NCBI GenBank assembly: GCA_905480255.1
Contig: CAJQPR010000043.1
Location: forward strand, 1-64,000
Direction of reading: 5' to 3'
Length of the DNA stretch: 64,000 nt
From: an uncultured Woeseiaceae bacterium
Lineage (GTDB): Bacteria > Pseudomonadota > Gammaproteobacteria > Steroidobacterales > Woeseiaceae
Shown: one piece after another, positions 17,695 to 26,378 of the stretch
How positions within the stretch are numbered: position 1 is the stretch's first letter
Layout of the letters: each line of letters starts with the position of its first letter
Program-made: the position numbers and the translations under genes
The notes under the pieces: generated by a model
Told to the model about the DNA's origin: nothing
The model's database searches: none
What the model saw: the letters and a program-made list of their open reading frames with translations, nothing else

Positions 17695-17887
17695 CGTGTT
17701 TCTACCTGATCAGCCAAAGCGCCCAAGCTCCGTCGTGCTCATTACCGGGAATTATCACCGCCTTATGGCTTGGTGTCACTTTTTGACTTTGGTTCTGCAG
17801 ATGACCATCGAATCTCCAGCTAGACCTGAGCGGCGTCCCTGCCTATGCTTATACGCCTGTCCGTCTCAGCAATATCCCGGTGCCAGC

Positions 17888-19138
17888 ATGTTTTCAATAT
17901 CCCGAATCGTAGCGACCTGCAGTCTAATTTCTATCGCCGTTGCGGCGACGAGCACATCAATTGCACAAGAGGCAGAAGTAGACCCAATAAAAGTCCTGGT
18001 CAGCCGGCTTGACCTGGATAGTTACAAAACCACGCTCAAAGGCCTTACCCAGTTTGGCGATCGGCGCCAGGGCACCACGCGGAACAGTAATGCGGTCGAC
18101 TGGATTGAACAGCAACTGATCGCCGCGGGTTGTGACAACGTTGAACGCATAACGTACACGTTTGACCCGGAACCCAGGTCGCCCCGGGCACGTCGACCCG
18201 TTTCGGATGCGCCGGACCTGGCCACGCCGACCGGGGGCCTAGTCGGTCGAAACGGCAGCGGGCCGGGGGGATCTTCGATCTACGGTTATCGCGCTCCCAC
18301 CAGCGTGAATCGGGATCTCAACGCGCAACCGGACGAGCGTATTCGTATGCTCAATGTGGAGGAGCCTGTTAACGGTGAGCGCCAGCAAGTGTATTGCACC
18401 AAGATTGGCAGCACCCGGCCCGACGAGATGTACATTATCGGCGCGCACATGGATGGTCATGGGGTTAATGAGGCGGTAGATGATGATGGTTCCGGTACCG
18501 CACTGGTGATGGAGCTGGCCCGGATTTTTAGCGCACCCGACGTGCAGACAGAGCGCTCAATCCGATTCGCACTCTGGAACAACGAGGAAACGGGTTTAAA
18601 CGGGGCCACTGCCTATGTTGAACAGCGCCAGCAATTGCAAGGCATCGAAAGCCCGGTCGGATCCGGCAAATACCCCGAGCCCAGGTGGCTGGGTATGGTT
18701 CAACACGACATGGTGCTGTGGGACCACGGTGCTCCTCGGGCCGACGGAACAGTCAGTCGCGATCAGCGGCCCGAGGCGGACGTGAACATTGAATTTCAGT
18801 CGGCTTCGGAACTGGCGGATGATTCCATGCGCATGGCATTTGTCTTCAAAGCGGCAGCCGATACTTACAACACCGACTACCCGGCAACGGTGGGTCCCCA
18901 TATGACCAACACCGATTCAACGCCGTTCATGAACATCGTTCCTTCAATCAGCCTGCGGGAAAATGAGCGAGGCGCACACACCGGCGCTGGCTGGAATCCA
19001 ACCTGGCACACGCCGCTGGATGTATGGGCGACCTTCACAGATGACGATTTTCGGCTGGGGCTCAACGCAGCGCAGACCACGCTGTCTGCTGTTGCCACAC
19101 TGACGGCGGCAAGCATTGAGCAAAGGGATGATGACTAA
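17888..19138 (+). CDS. secreted M28-family zinc aminopeptidase
   Basis: 416 residues from the ATG at 17888; the frame is open further upstream but there it overlaps the minus-strand fusion gene. A signal peptide ends TSIAQ. Metal-binding motifs in order are GAHMDGHG (His, Asp), DDDGSG (bridging Asp), NNEETG (Glu-Glu) and, near the end, ENERGAHTGAGWNPTWHTP (distal His). These fit co-catalytic di-zinc M28 peptidases. It likely removes N-terminal residues from extracytoplasmic peptides, fitting the peptide-degrading character of this region (an M19 dipeptidase lies downstream). Confidence 0.88.
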   Translation: MFSISRIVATCSLISIAVAATSTSIAQEAEVDPIKVLVSRLDLDSYKTTLKGLTQFGDRRQGTTRNSNAVDWIEQQLIAAGCDNVERITYTFDPEPRSPRARRPVSDAPDLATPTGGLVGRNGSGPGGSSIYGYRAPTSVNRDLNAQPDERIRMLNVEEPVNGERQQVYCTKIGSTRPDEMYIIGAHMDGHGVNEAVDDDGSGTALVMELARIFSAPDVQTERSIRFALWNNEETGLNGATAYVEQRQQLQGIESPVGSGKYPEPRWLGMVQHDMVLWDHGAPRADGTVSRDQRPEADVNIEFQSASELADDSMRMAFVFKAAADTYNTDYPATVGPHMTNTDSTPFMNIVPSISLRENERGAHTGAGWNPTWHTPLDVWATFTDDDFRLGLNAAQTTLSAVATLTAASIEQRDDD

Positions 19139-19241
19139 CAAAAGCGATCTGGACACCTCGCATTCCGCTTTCTAATATCATTAATGATTCCAGCGAGACG
19201 ATTAAGCTGGCGGCGAACCGAAAGGCAATTGGTGACGTATT

Positions 19242-20282
19242 GTGATATTCGACACGAAGTCCACGAAAAGTACTTTCGCTTGCTTCATCACGCTAGCGCT
19301 CGTAGCTCTTCCCGCCGCCGCACATCATAGTGGCTCAATTTACGATGATGAGCGGGATGTGACCCTGCATGGCACAGTAAAGAACCTCAGGTGGGCCAAT
19401 CCACATGTCATTATCGAAGTCGATGTCACAGGTGAGACTGGTGCAGCCGCCACATGGGCGATCGAAGGTCTGCCACCGGGTGGACTGCGAAGCGCAGGGT
19501 GGTCCGCGCAATCACTTGATCCGGGTGATCAGATCATTGTGTCAGGTAACCCAGCAAGAAACGCAAATCGAAAAATGATCCTGGGCCACTCAATCATCAA
19601 GACCGACGGCACGGTCCTGAACATGCCCAGTTTGAGGAACCGACAAGGATTGCCAGCTCTCGACATGGCAACCCCCATTTCTTCAATCAATCTCTCAGGA
19701 AGATGGGTAACGCGATGGAATCCTGAGGTCGCGTCCGAATTCTTCGGCGCACGCGCTAAGTGGCCATTGACGCAGAAAGGAATGGCGGCCATGGAAAGTT
19801 ACGATAGCTCAATGGATCCCGGCGCGAAATGTATCCCTGAACCGGTGCCTTACGTGATGATATTTCCTGCGGGCAAGCAAATAGAGATTGGCGATGAAGT
19901 AACGACAATCCGCGATGAAATGGGAATGGTCCGTGAGATTAATATGACAGTCGAGTCTCATGACGGCGCGCGCTACTCGGATCACGGTCATTCAATTGCA
20001 CGCTGGGAAGACGATGTTCTCGTCGTCGATACCACACATTTCGCCGATCACCGCAGAGGACTGGCGCTGATGGGCCTGCCGTCCGGCAAACAAAAGCATC
20101 TCGTTGAGCGATTCGAGTTGAGCTCCAATAAAACAAGGATGCAATACTCGTATTGGCTCGAAGATCCTGAGTACCTTGCTGAGCCCGTGACCGGACAAAT
20201 GGAACTCGTGCACCGACCTGACGTGCCGTTTATTAGCGAGCCGTGCGACATTGAGAATGCTCGCAACCACCTCCATTTTTAG
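19242..20282 (+). CDS. DUF6152 family secreted protein
   Basis: 346 residues from a GTG. A signal peptide ends PAAAHH. The start of the mature protein, HHSGSIYDDERDVTLHGTV, then WANPHVIIEV and GWSAQSLDPGDQIIVSG, is the DUF6152 pattern. The C-terminal half (YSDHGHSIARWEDDVLVVDT) resembles a second conserved module often fused to DUF6152 in marine gammaproteobacteria. It is rich in His and Asp, but no enzyme motif was recognised. The function is unknown; it is probably periplasmic. Confidence 0.75.
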   Translation: MIFDTKSTKSTFACFITLALVALPAAAHHSGSIYDDERDVTLHGTVKNLRWANPHVIIEVDVTGETGAAATWAIEGLPPGGLRSAGWSAQSLDPGDQIIVSGNPARNANRKMILGHSIIKTDGTVLNMPSLRNRQGLPALDMATPISSINLSGRWVTRWNPEVASEFFGARAKWPLTQKGMAAMESYDSSMDPGAKCIPEPVPYVMIFPAGKQIEIGDEVTTIRDEMGMVREINMTVESHDGARYSDHGHSIARWEDDVLVVDTTHFADHRRGLALMGLPSGKQKHLVERFELSSNKTRMQYSYWLEDPEYLAEPVTGQMELVHRPDVPFISEPCDIENARNHLHF

Positions 20283-20447
20283 TACGTAGTAACAGATCTG
20301 TACGAGATTGACCGTCCGCATCTCGCCGAATGCGGCCACCTGAATGCTAAACTGCCAAGGGGTCGCTATTGATTCAAAGCGGACGTTAAACCGGTTTTAG
20401 AACTGATTCTAAAGTCGTATGGCCATCATTCTCCCCAGATATTTCTT

Positions 20448-21518
20448 ATGCAAAATTCTGCCAGGCAAGACCTTTCCACTCTGCCGTCAGCCATTACAAG
20501 GCCATCCGCGTGGCTGGGCAAGGACATGCTCAGTAGCCCGGATGTCTGGCTGTACCGACTTTCCGCAGAAGACGTGGTCGACCTGGAAAATGCTGCACAG
20601 CATTTTCTCCGCCTTGGCTATGATGTGGGTGCAATCACTAAAGAGACATTTCCGCTGACAACTTTTTCCGACCATGTTCTGGAACTACGGCACAAAATTC
20701 TGAACGGCGTTGGATTTGAAGTTCTGCGTGGACTACCGATTGCGAATTACACCCAGAAATTTGCTGCCACCGTCTTTTGTGGCTTGGGTGCACATCTTGG
20801 CAGTGCCCGATCTCAAAATGCGCAGGGGCATATTCTGGGGCACGTGCGCGATGTTGGAGCGGATGCAAAAGACCCGTACAGCCGAATTTATCAAACCTGT
20901 GAACGCCAGACTTTTCATACGGACAGCGCTGACGTTGTCGGCCTGCTGTGTATCCGGGAAGCAAAGGAAGGTGGGCAGTCACTGCTTGTGAGTGCGGAAT
21001 CTATTTACAACCGAATGAAAGCTGAACGCCCGGATTTGCTGGACATGCTGTTTGACCCAATTGCGACCGATCGTCGAGGAGAAGTGCCTGAAGGAGCCAA
21101 ACCCTTTATGGAAATACCGGTGTTGAGCTGGCATGAAGGGTATCTGACGGTCTTCTACCAACGCCAGTACATAGATAGTGCTCAGCGCTTTGAAGACGCG
21201 ATGCGGCTAACGCCGGAACATGTGGAAGCGCTCAATATGTTTGACGAACTGGCAAACGACCCGGAACTCTGTTTCGGAATGCAGTTGGTGCGTGGCGACA
21301 TGCAGTTTGTCTATAACCATTCGCAACTGCATGACCGCACCTCGTTTCTAGACTGGCCCGACCCTTCTAAACGTCGCCACCTTATGCGGCTATGGCTATC
21401 TTTCGAGGGTGACCGCCCTTTGCCTGACTGCTTTCAAGAGCGTTACGGTTCTATTGAGATTGGCAATCGAGGAGGCATCATCACCAGGGAGACTACGCTC
21501 CACGCGCCGCTCGATTGA
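20448..21518 (+). CDS. TauD/TfdA-type Fe(II)/2-oxoglutarate dioxygenase
   Basis: 356 residues with no signal peptide. The facial-triad start HTDSADVVGLL supplies His and Asp, and the distal His comes from the NHSQLHDRTSF segment. Arg residues in RRHLMRLWLS would bind 2-oxoglutarate. These fit the TauD/TfdA (clavaminate-synthase-like) family. Such enzymes hydroxylate small organic acids, taurine or amino-acid derivatives; the substrate cannot be read from the sequence. No transporter or regulator is adjacent. Confidence 0.85.
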   Translation: MQNSARQDLSTLPSAITRPSAWLGKDMLSSPDVWLYRLSAEDVVDLENAAQHFLRLGYDVGAITKETFPLTTFSDHVLELRHKILNGVGFEVLRGLPIANYTQKFAATVFCGLGAHLGSARSQNAQGHILGHVRDVGADAKDPYSRIYQTCERQTFHTDSADVVGLLCIREAKEGGQSLLVSAESIYNRMKAERPDLLDMLFDPIATDRRGEVPEGAKPFMEIPVLSWHEGYLTVFYQRQYIDSAQRFEDAMRLTPEHVEALNMFDELANDPELCFGMQLVRGDMQFVYNHSQLHDRTSFLDWPDPSKRRHLMRLWLSFEGDRPLPDCFQERYGSIEIGNRGGIITRETTLHAPLD

Positions 21519-21791
21519 GTTAAGTTCATGTGTTGGAATTATTCGACCGATAATCCAGTCACTGCTGCTCCAGACCGAAAGTGGACATCGTAGACTCAGT
21601 CCAGGAGCGGCGGCTACACCAGGTATCCAGCCGTACCTCGTTACCAGGTAATGCTTTCCAGGTTGCCAGATTTGGGCGGTAGTTTGATCTGACGGATCTG
21701 ATCATTACGGCCAAATCCGTCCCCGGATGGAGCGGCGTCCGCTATATTACGAACAGAGCGATGTAGTGACATCCACAGGAGATTACAAACA

Positions 21792-23057
21792 GTGAAAGCA
21801 AGACTGGTAATTGCACTGCTGGCATCAGCAGGCCTTTCGGCGCAGCCGGCATGGTCGGAAGACGCGGAGGACCTTGAGCGGGCGAGAGAGATCCTGCAAC
21901 AGGCGCCGGTCGTTGACGGCCACAATGACCTGCCCTGGGTAATCCGTGAGAAGTTCGGCGGCGACGTAGAAAATTACGATATTTCGGTTCGCGCTCAGTT
22001 CGACACAGATATCCCGCGTTTGCGGGAAGGCATGGTTGGCACGCAGTTCTGGTCGGTCTACGTGCCGAGTTCACTGTCGTCTCTGGAAGCAATGCAGGTT
22101 CAGCTGGAGCAAATCAACATCGCGCACCGAATCATTTCGATGTACCCGCAGGACCTGATGCTCGCGACGAGCGTTGCCGATATCGACGCTGCCTACGAAC
22201 AGGGCCGTATCGCCTCACTCCTTGGGATGGAAGGCGGCCACACCATTGTCAATTCCCTGGGAGCGTTGCGCAGCTATTTCGATCTTGGCGTGCGTTACAT
22301 GACACTAACGCACTTCCACAGCAACGACTGGGCGGACTCGGCTACCGGTGACCCGCGGCACGAAGGTATCACTGAATTTGGTCGTGAGGTCGTTCGCGAA
22401 ATGAATCGTCTTGGAATGATGGTTGATCTTTCGCACGTGTCTGCCGCGACGATGAACGATGTACTGGACATTGCCGAAGCGCCGGTCATCTTTTCTCACT
22501 CATCGGCCAGGGCACTGACCGATCACGCGCGCAACGTGCCGGATAGTGTGCTGCAAAGAGTGGCGGAGAACGGCGGTGTCGTCATGGTGACATTTGTGCC
22601 GCCATATGTGTCTGATGAACGACGCAAATGGGAGGATGGCATGATTCCGCTCCTCAAAGACGCAACTACAGATGCCGAGTGGGATGAAGTCGGCCGTGTA
22701 TACCGTGAGGAAAACGGAATACCACCGACTGCGACGCTGTCGGATGTCGCTGATCACATCGAGCACGTTGCAAAAGTCGCCGGTGAAGATCACGTTGGCA
22801 TCGGCAGTGATTTCTATGGCGCGACAGGTGATGATCTAATAGAAGGCCTGGAAGACGTATCAAAATTCCCCGACCTGATCGCCGAACTGGCCGGTCGCGG
22901 GTGGAGCAACGAAGAACTATCCAAGCTGGCGCGCGGCAACCTGCTACGTGCTTACGCGGATGTCGAGAAGGCCGCGGCCAGGCTGCAGCAGTCACGATCG
23001 CCATCATTGAAGACGATTGAAGAGCTGGACGGGTTTGGTCTCCCGGACCAACCTTAG
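21792..23057 (+). CDS. membrane dipeptidase (peptidase family M19)
   Basis: 421 residues from a GTG; CAGGAG lies upstream. A signal peptide ends QPAWS. Zinc ligands of the M19 renal-dipeptidase fold are visible in order: DGHNDLPW (His, Asp), GMEGGH (bridging Glu), DLSHVS and SHSSAR (His), and GSDFYG (Asp). The enzyme hydrolyses dipeptides, including some with a C-terminal D-amino acid. The leader indicates periplasmic action. The 273-base gap upstream holds no recognised gene. Confidence 0.93.
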   Translation: MKARLVIALLASAGLSAQPAWSEDAEDLERAREILQQAPVVDGHNDLPWVIREKFGGDVENYDISVRAQFDTDIPRLREGMVGTQFWSVYVPSSLSSLEAMQVQLEQINIAHRIISMYPQDLMLATSVADIDAAYEQGRIASLLGMEGGHTIVNSLGALRSYFDLGVRYMTLTHFHSNDWADSATGDPRHEGITEFGREVVREMNRLGMMVDLSHVSAATMNDVLDIAEAPVIFSHSSARALTDHARNVPDSVLQRVAENGGVVMVTFVPPYVSDERRKWEDGMIPLLKDATTDAEWDEVGRVYREENGIPPTATLSDVADHIEHVAKVAGEDHVGIGSDFYGATGDDLIEGLEDVSKFPDLIAELAGRGWSNEELSKLARGNLLRAYADVEKAAARLQQSRSPSLKTIEELDGFGLPDQP

Positions 23058-23243
23058 TCAGAGGAATCAGGGGATCGCCACCCGCGAAGCGGCATTGAGC
23101 GCGTGCGGCGTCGCCTATACTGTCAATGACAGAGCCATGCGGTTCCGAGCGGATATGCCAGCCACCTTCGATGAGCGCGATGGGGCTGGTTCGCGGCCTG
23201 CTATGCTCTGACCCAATAACAACCATAAATAGGGAGCCCGGCT

Positions 23244-25364
23244 ATGAGATTGGCACTAGTTTTCCTGGTTAGCATCCTTTTTCTCGCGGCCTGCGGGGAA
23301 GAGGCGGTAACGCCCCAAGTGCAGGAATCCGCGCCGTCTTCGATCTCGATCGATAGTGACGATATTGCCGGAGTGGTGACCAGCAGCGCCGGCCCCGAGG
23401 CAGGCGTCTGGGTGATTGCAGAGACCAGCGATCTCGAGACCCGCTTCGTACGCAGTGTGGTGACCGATGACCAGGGCAGGTATCTCGTACCCGACTTACC
23501 AACTGCCAATTATGAAGTCTGGGTCCGTGGTTACGGACTGCAGGATTCAGAGAAGGTGTCAGCAGCGCCTGGCCAGATCCTTGATATTGCTGCAACGGTT
23601 GCGCCCGACGCTGCGACGGCAGCAAAGGTATACCCGGCTGCCTACTGGTTCTCGATGATGGACTTGCCAACCGACGAGGAGGTTGCCGAACTCGATGGCG
23701 GCATGAACCTGTACCTGACGTGGATCAAGAATATGGGTTGCGTCGGTTGCCACCAGATGGGCAATGAAGCGACCCGAACGATCCCTGAAGCATTTGCTGA
23801 CATAGAGTCGTCGGAGCAGGCCTGGGCGAGGCGTATTTCTTCAGGTCAGGCAGGAAACAACATGGTAAGACTTGCCGGCGACCTGTTGAAAGGCCTGCCG
23901 ATAAAATACTTTGCTGACTGGACCGACAGAATCGCAGCGGGTGAAATTCCGGCGCATGTTCCTGAGCGACCAACCGGTATCGAGAGGAACGTCGTCACGA
24001 CAGTCCGCGACTGGTCGAGCCCGCAATTTTATATGCACGACCTTTCCGGCACCGATCATCGGAATCCGACGGTCAATGCATACGGCCCTCTTTACGGCGC
24101 GCCGGAACTCAGCACCGATGAAATGCCGATTCTCGACCCGGTCGCCAATACTGCATCGGTCTACAACGTACCTGTACGCGACGAAGACACGCCGACCACG
24201 AATTCAGCGCCGGTTGTCGCTCCGTCACCATACTGGGGCGATGAACGCATCTGGGACAGCCGCTCAAATATTCATAACCCCATGCTCGATCAGGACGCTC
24301 GCGTCTGGTTGACGGCGAGAATTCGTGCTGCGGATAACCCGGATTTTTGTAAAGAGGGATCGGAACATCCCTCGGCGATGCTCTATCCGAAGGAGAGGGC
24401 AGGCCGGCATCTTGCCGTCCTGGATCCGTCGACCGGCGTCTATTCGTTCGTCGACACCTGCTTCAGCACGCATCACCTGCAATTCGCCTACGACGACCGA
24501 AATACGCTGTGGACAAGCGGTGGCGGCGACGTGGTCGGTTGGCTGGATACAAATCAATTTCTCGAAACCGGCGATGCCGCCGCATCTCAGGGCTGGGCGC
24601 CGCTGATTCTGGATACCAACGGAAATGGCCAGCAGGACGCCTGGACGGAACCAGGTGAAGAGCAGAATCCTGATCTCGATACGCGGATTCCCAATGGCTT
24701 TTACGCCGTCATGCCTGAGCCGCGCGGTGAGGCCATTTGGGGGTCCAACGCGTTTCGTTATCCGGGCTCCATTACACGGCTGATTCCCGGCGAGAACCCA
24801 CCCCAGACCGCGCTTGCCGAAGTCTATTACCCGCCGCTGCCAGGGTTTGGCGTCCGTGGCGCCGACATTGACAAGAATGGGGTCGTCTGGACTTCGCTTG
24901 GCAGCGGGCATTTGGGCGAATTCGACCGACGTAAGTGTGAGGGTCCGCTGACCGGCCCCGATGCAACAGGGAATCATTGCCCCGAGGGTTGGACGCTGCA
25001 TGATCTGCCGGGACCCGGTTTTGCAGATTTGCCCGAATTCAGTGTTGAATCGAGCTATTACACCTGGGTCGATCAACACAATTCACTTGGGCTGGGCGAG
25101 GACGTGCCAATCGCAACCGGTAATCAGTTTGATGGTGTACACGCGCTTGTCGACGGCGAGTTCATCACGCTGCGCATTCCTTATCCGATGGGTTTTTACA
25201 CCAAGGGATTTGAAGGTCGAATCGATGATCCTGAGGCTGGTTGGAAAGGACGTGGTATCTGGGTGCCGGAAGGCGATCGTACGCCGTGGTTGAAAGAAGG
25301 CGGCAAAGGACAGAAACCCATTGTCGTGCATTTCCAGGTGAGGCCGGATCCACTGGCAAAATAA
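23244..25364 (+). CDS. lipoprotein with carboxypeptidase-regulatory domain and CxxCH heme motif
   Basis: 706 residues. The lipoprotein leader ends LAAC. Residues ~40-115 form an Ig-like carboxypeptidase-regulatory domain (VTDDQGRYLVPDLPTANYEV). A single CVGCHQMG (about residue 168) is a c-type heme attachment motif. The remainder repeats strand-rich segments such as WTSGGGDVVGWLD, IWGSNAFRYPGSITR and VWTSLGSGHLGEF, like the streptogramin-lyase-type beta-propeller. It is likely an outer-membrane-anchored, periplasmic redox or binding protein. AGGGAG precedes the ATG. Confidence 0.75.
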   Translation: MRLALVFLVSILFLAACGEEAVTPQVQESAPSSISIDSDDIAGVVTSSAGPEAGVWVIAETSDLETRFVRSVVTDDQGRYLVPDLPTANYEVWVRGYGLQDSEKVSAAPGQILDIAATVAPDAATAAKVYPAAYWFSMMDLPTDEEVAELDGGMNLYLTWIKNMGCVGCHQMGNEATRTIPEAFADIESSEQAWARRISSGQAGNNMVRLAGDLLKGLPIKYFADWTDRIAAGEIPAHVPERPTGIERNVVTTVRDWSSPQFYMHDLSGTDHRNPTVNAYGPLYGAPELSTDEMPILDPVANTASVYNVPVRDEDTPTTNSAPVVAPSPYWGDERIWDSRSNIHNPMLDQDARVWLTARIRAADNPDFCKEGSEHPSAMLYPKERAGRHLAVLDPSTGVYSFVDTCFSTHHLQFAYDDRNTLWTSGGGDVVGWLDTNQFLETGDAAASQGWAPLILDTNGNGQQDAWTEPGEEQNPDLDTRIPNGFYAVMPEPRGEAIWGSNAFRYPGSITRLIPGENPPQTALAEVYYPPLPGFGVRGADIDKNGVVWTSLGSGHLGEFDRRKCEGPLTGPDATGNHCPEGWTLHDLPGPGFADLPEFSVESSYYTWVDQHNSLGLGEDVPIATGNQFDGVHALVDGEFITLRIPYPMGFYTKGFEGRIDDPEAGWKGRGIWVPEGDRTPWLKEGGKGQKPIVVHFQVRPDPLAK

Positions 25365-25387
25365 TCATAATTAAGGGGAGAATTTTG

Positions 25388-25516
25388 TTGGCAATGCCAG
25401 GTACCAGGGTTCGCGCAATTGTGTGCGTCATCGCACTTATATTCACTGGCCACGCCTATGGGCAGCAATCCGGAAGTGCGATATTTTGGAATTCTTGCAG
25501 CGCGATGAAGCCTTGA
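25388..25516 (+). CDS. short secreted peptide or gene remnant
   Basis: 42 residues from a TTG at 25388 with AAGGGGAG upstream. Nearly all of it is a signal peptide (IVCVIALIFTGHAYGQQ), followed by only about 18 residues before the stop. A different frame remains open for another ~30 codons after the signal (DILEFLQRDEALNNCLL), so this may be a frameshifted or truncated secreted protein. No family was recognised. It lies between the CxxCH lipoprotein and DUF4159. Confidence 0.35.
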   Translation: MAMPGTRVRAIVCVIALIFTGHAYGQQSGSAIFWNSCSAMKP

Positions 25517-25604
25517 ACAATTGTTTGCTAACCAGGCCGCCCGCGAGGGATAAATGTTACTTGTTTCGGGTCTGACCCTTGGTAACAATCGATAACAGCT
25601 ATTG

Positions 25605-26378
25605 ATGAAAACACTACGAAAAACCGGACTAGTCTGCCTGCTGCTCGTGACAGGCTTCGCCCTGGCCCAGGATCCCTGGAGCCGTGAAGGCGAGATTACG
25701 ACTGATACGAACTCTTATGCCGAGTTCGCGTTTACCCGAATCATCTTTAAATCCGGTTACCAGCCTTTGCCGGGGCCTGGCAATACGGCCTGGCGCGACT
25801 GGCCGGACTCCGATATGCACTTTATTCGTGGCGTCAGACGCCTGACCGCCGTCGATATCGAAGACCAGAGTCGCGCGCTTCGACTGACAGATGAGGACCT
25901 GTTCGACCGACCGTGGATATATGCGGTCGAGGTCGGTACCTGGTTGCTCGGTAGGGCGGAGGCCGACAATTTGCGCGAGTACCTGTTGCGCGGCGGTTTC
26001 CTGGTCGTTGACGATTTTCATGGCACAGTGCAGTGGGCCGGATTCATGCGCTCAATGGAAAAGGTTTTTCCAGATCGACCGATTGTTGACGTCAGCCAGG
26101 ACGAGGCGGTGATGTCCATGCATTTCGAGGTCGACCATTCTGAGCCAATACCGGGAATCATGGCGCTTCGTTATGGCTCGACATATGAACACGATGGCTA
26201 CAAGCCAACGTGGAAAGGAATCTACGATGATGATGGGCGGTTGATGGTCATCATCAACTTCAACGTCGACATGGGCGACGCCTGGGAGATGGCGGACGAG
26301 TCCTGGTATCCCGAAAAGTATACTGCGACCGCTTATCGTTATGGCGTCAACTACGTCCTCTATTCGATGACGCACTAG
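25605..26378 (+). CDS. DUF4159 secreted protein
   Basis: 257 residues from the ATG at 25605 (a TTG lies directly before it). The signal peptide ends GFALAQ. The family pattern is clear: EFAFTRIIFKSGY, then DLFDRPWIYAVEVGTWLL, LREYLLRGGFLVVDDFHG and YRYGVNYVLYSMTH. DUF4159 is a class-I glutamine-amidotransferase-like fold of unknown role, often found near MoxR/VWA genes, which are absent here. Its stop overlaps the GTG of the GH3 gene, so the two are probably translated together. Confidence 0.88.
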   Translation: MKTLRKTGLVCLLLVTGFALAQDPWSREGEITTDTNSYAEFAFTRIIFKSGYQPLPGPGNTAWRDWPDSDMHFIRGVRRLTAVDIEDQSRALRLTDEDLFDRPWIYAVEVGTWLLGRAEADNLREYLLRGGFLVVDDFHGTVQWAGFMRSMEKVFPDRPIVDVSQDEAVMSMHFEVDHSEPIPGIMALRYGSTYEHDGYKPTWKGIYDDDGRLMVIINFNVDMGDAWEMADESWYPEKYTATAYRYGVNYVLYSMTH

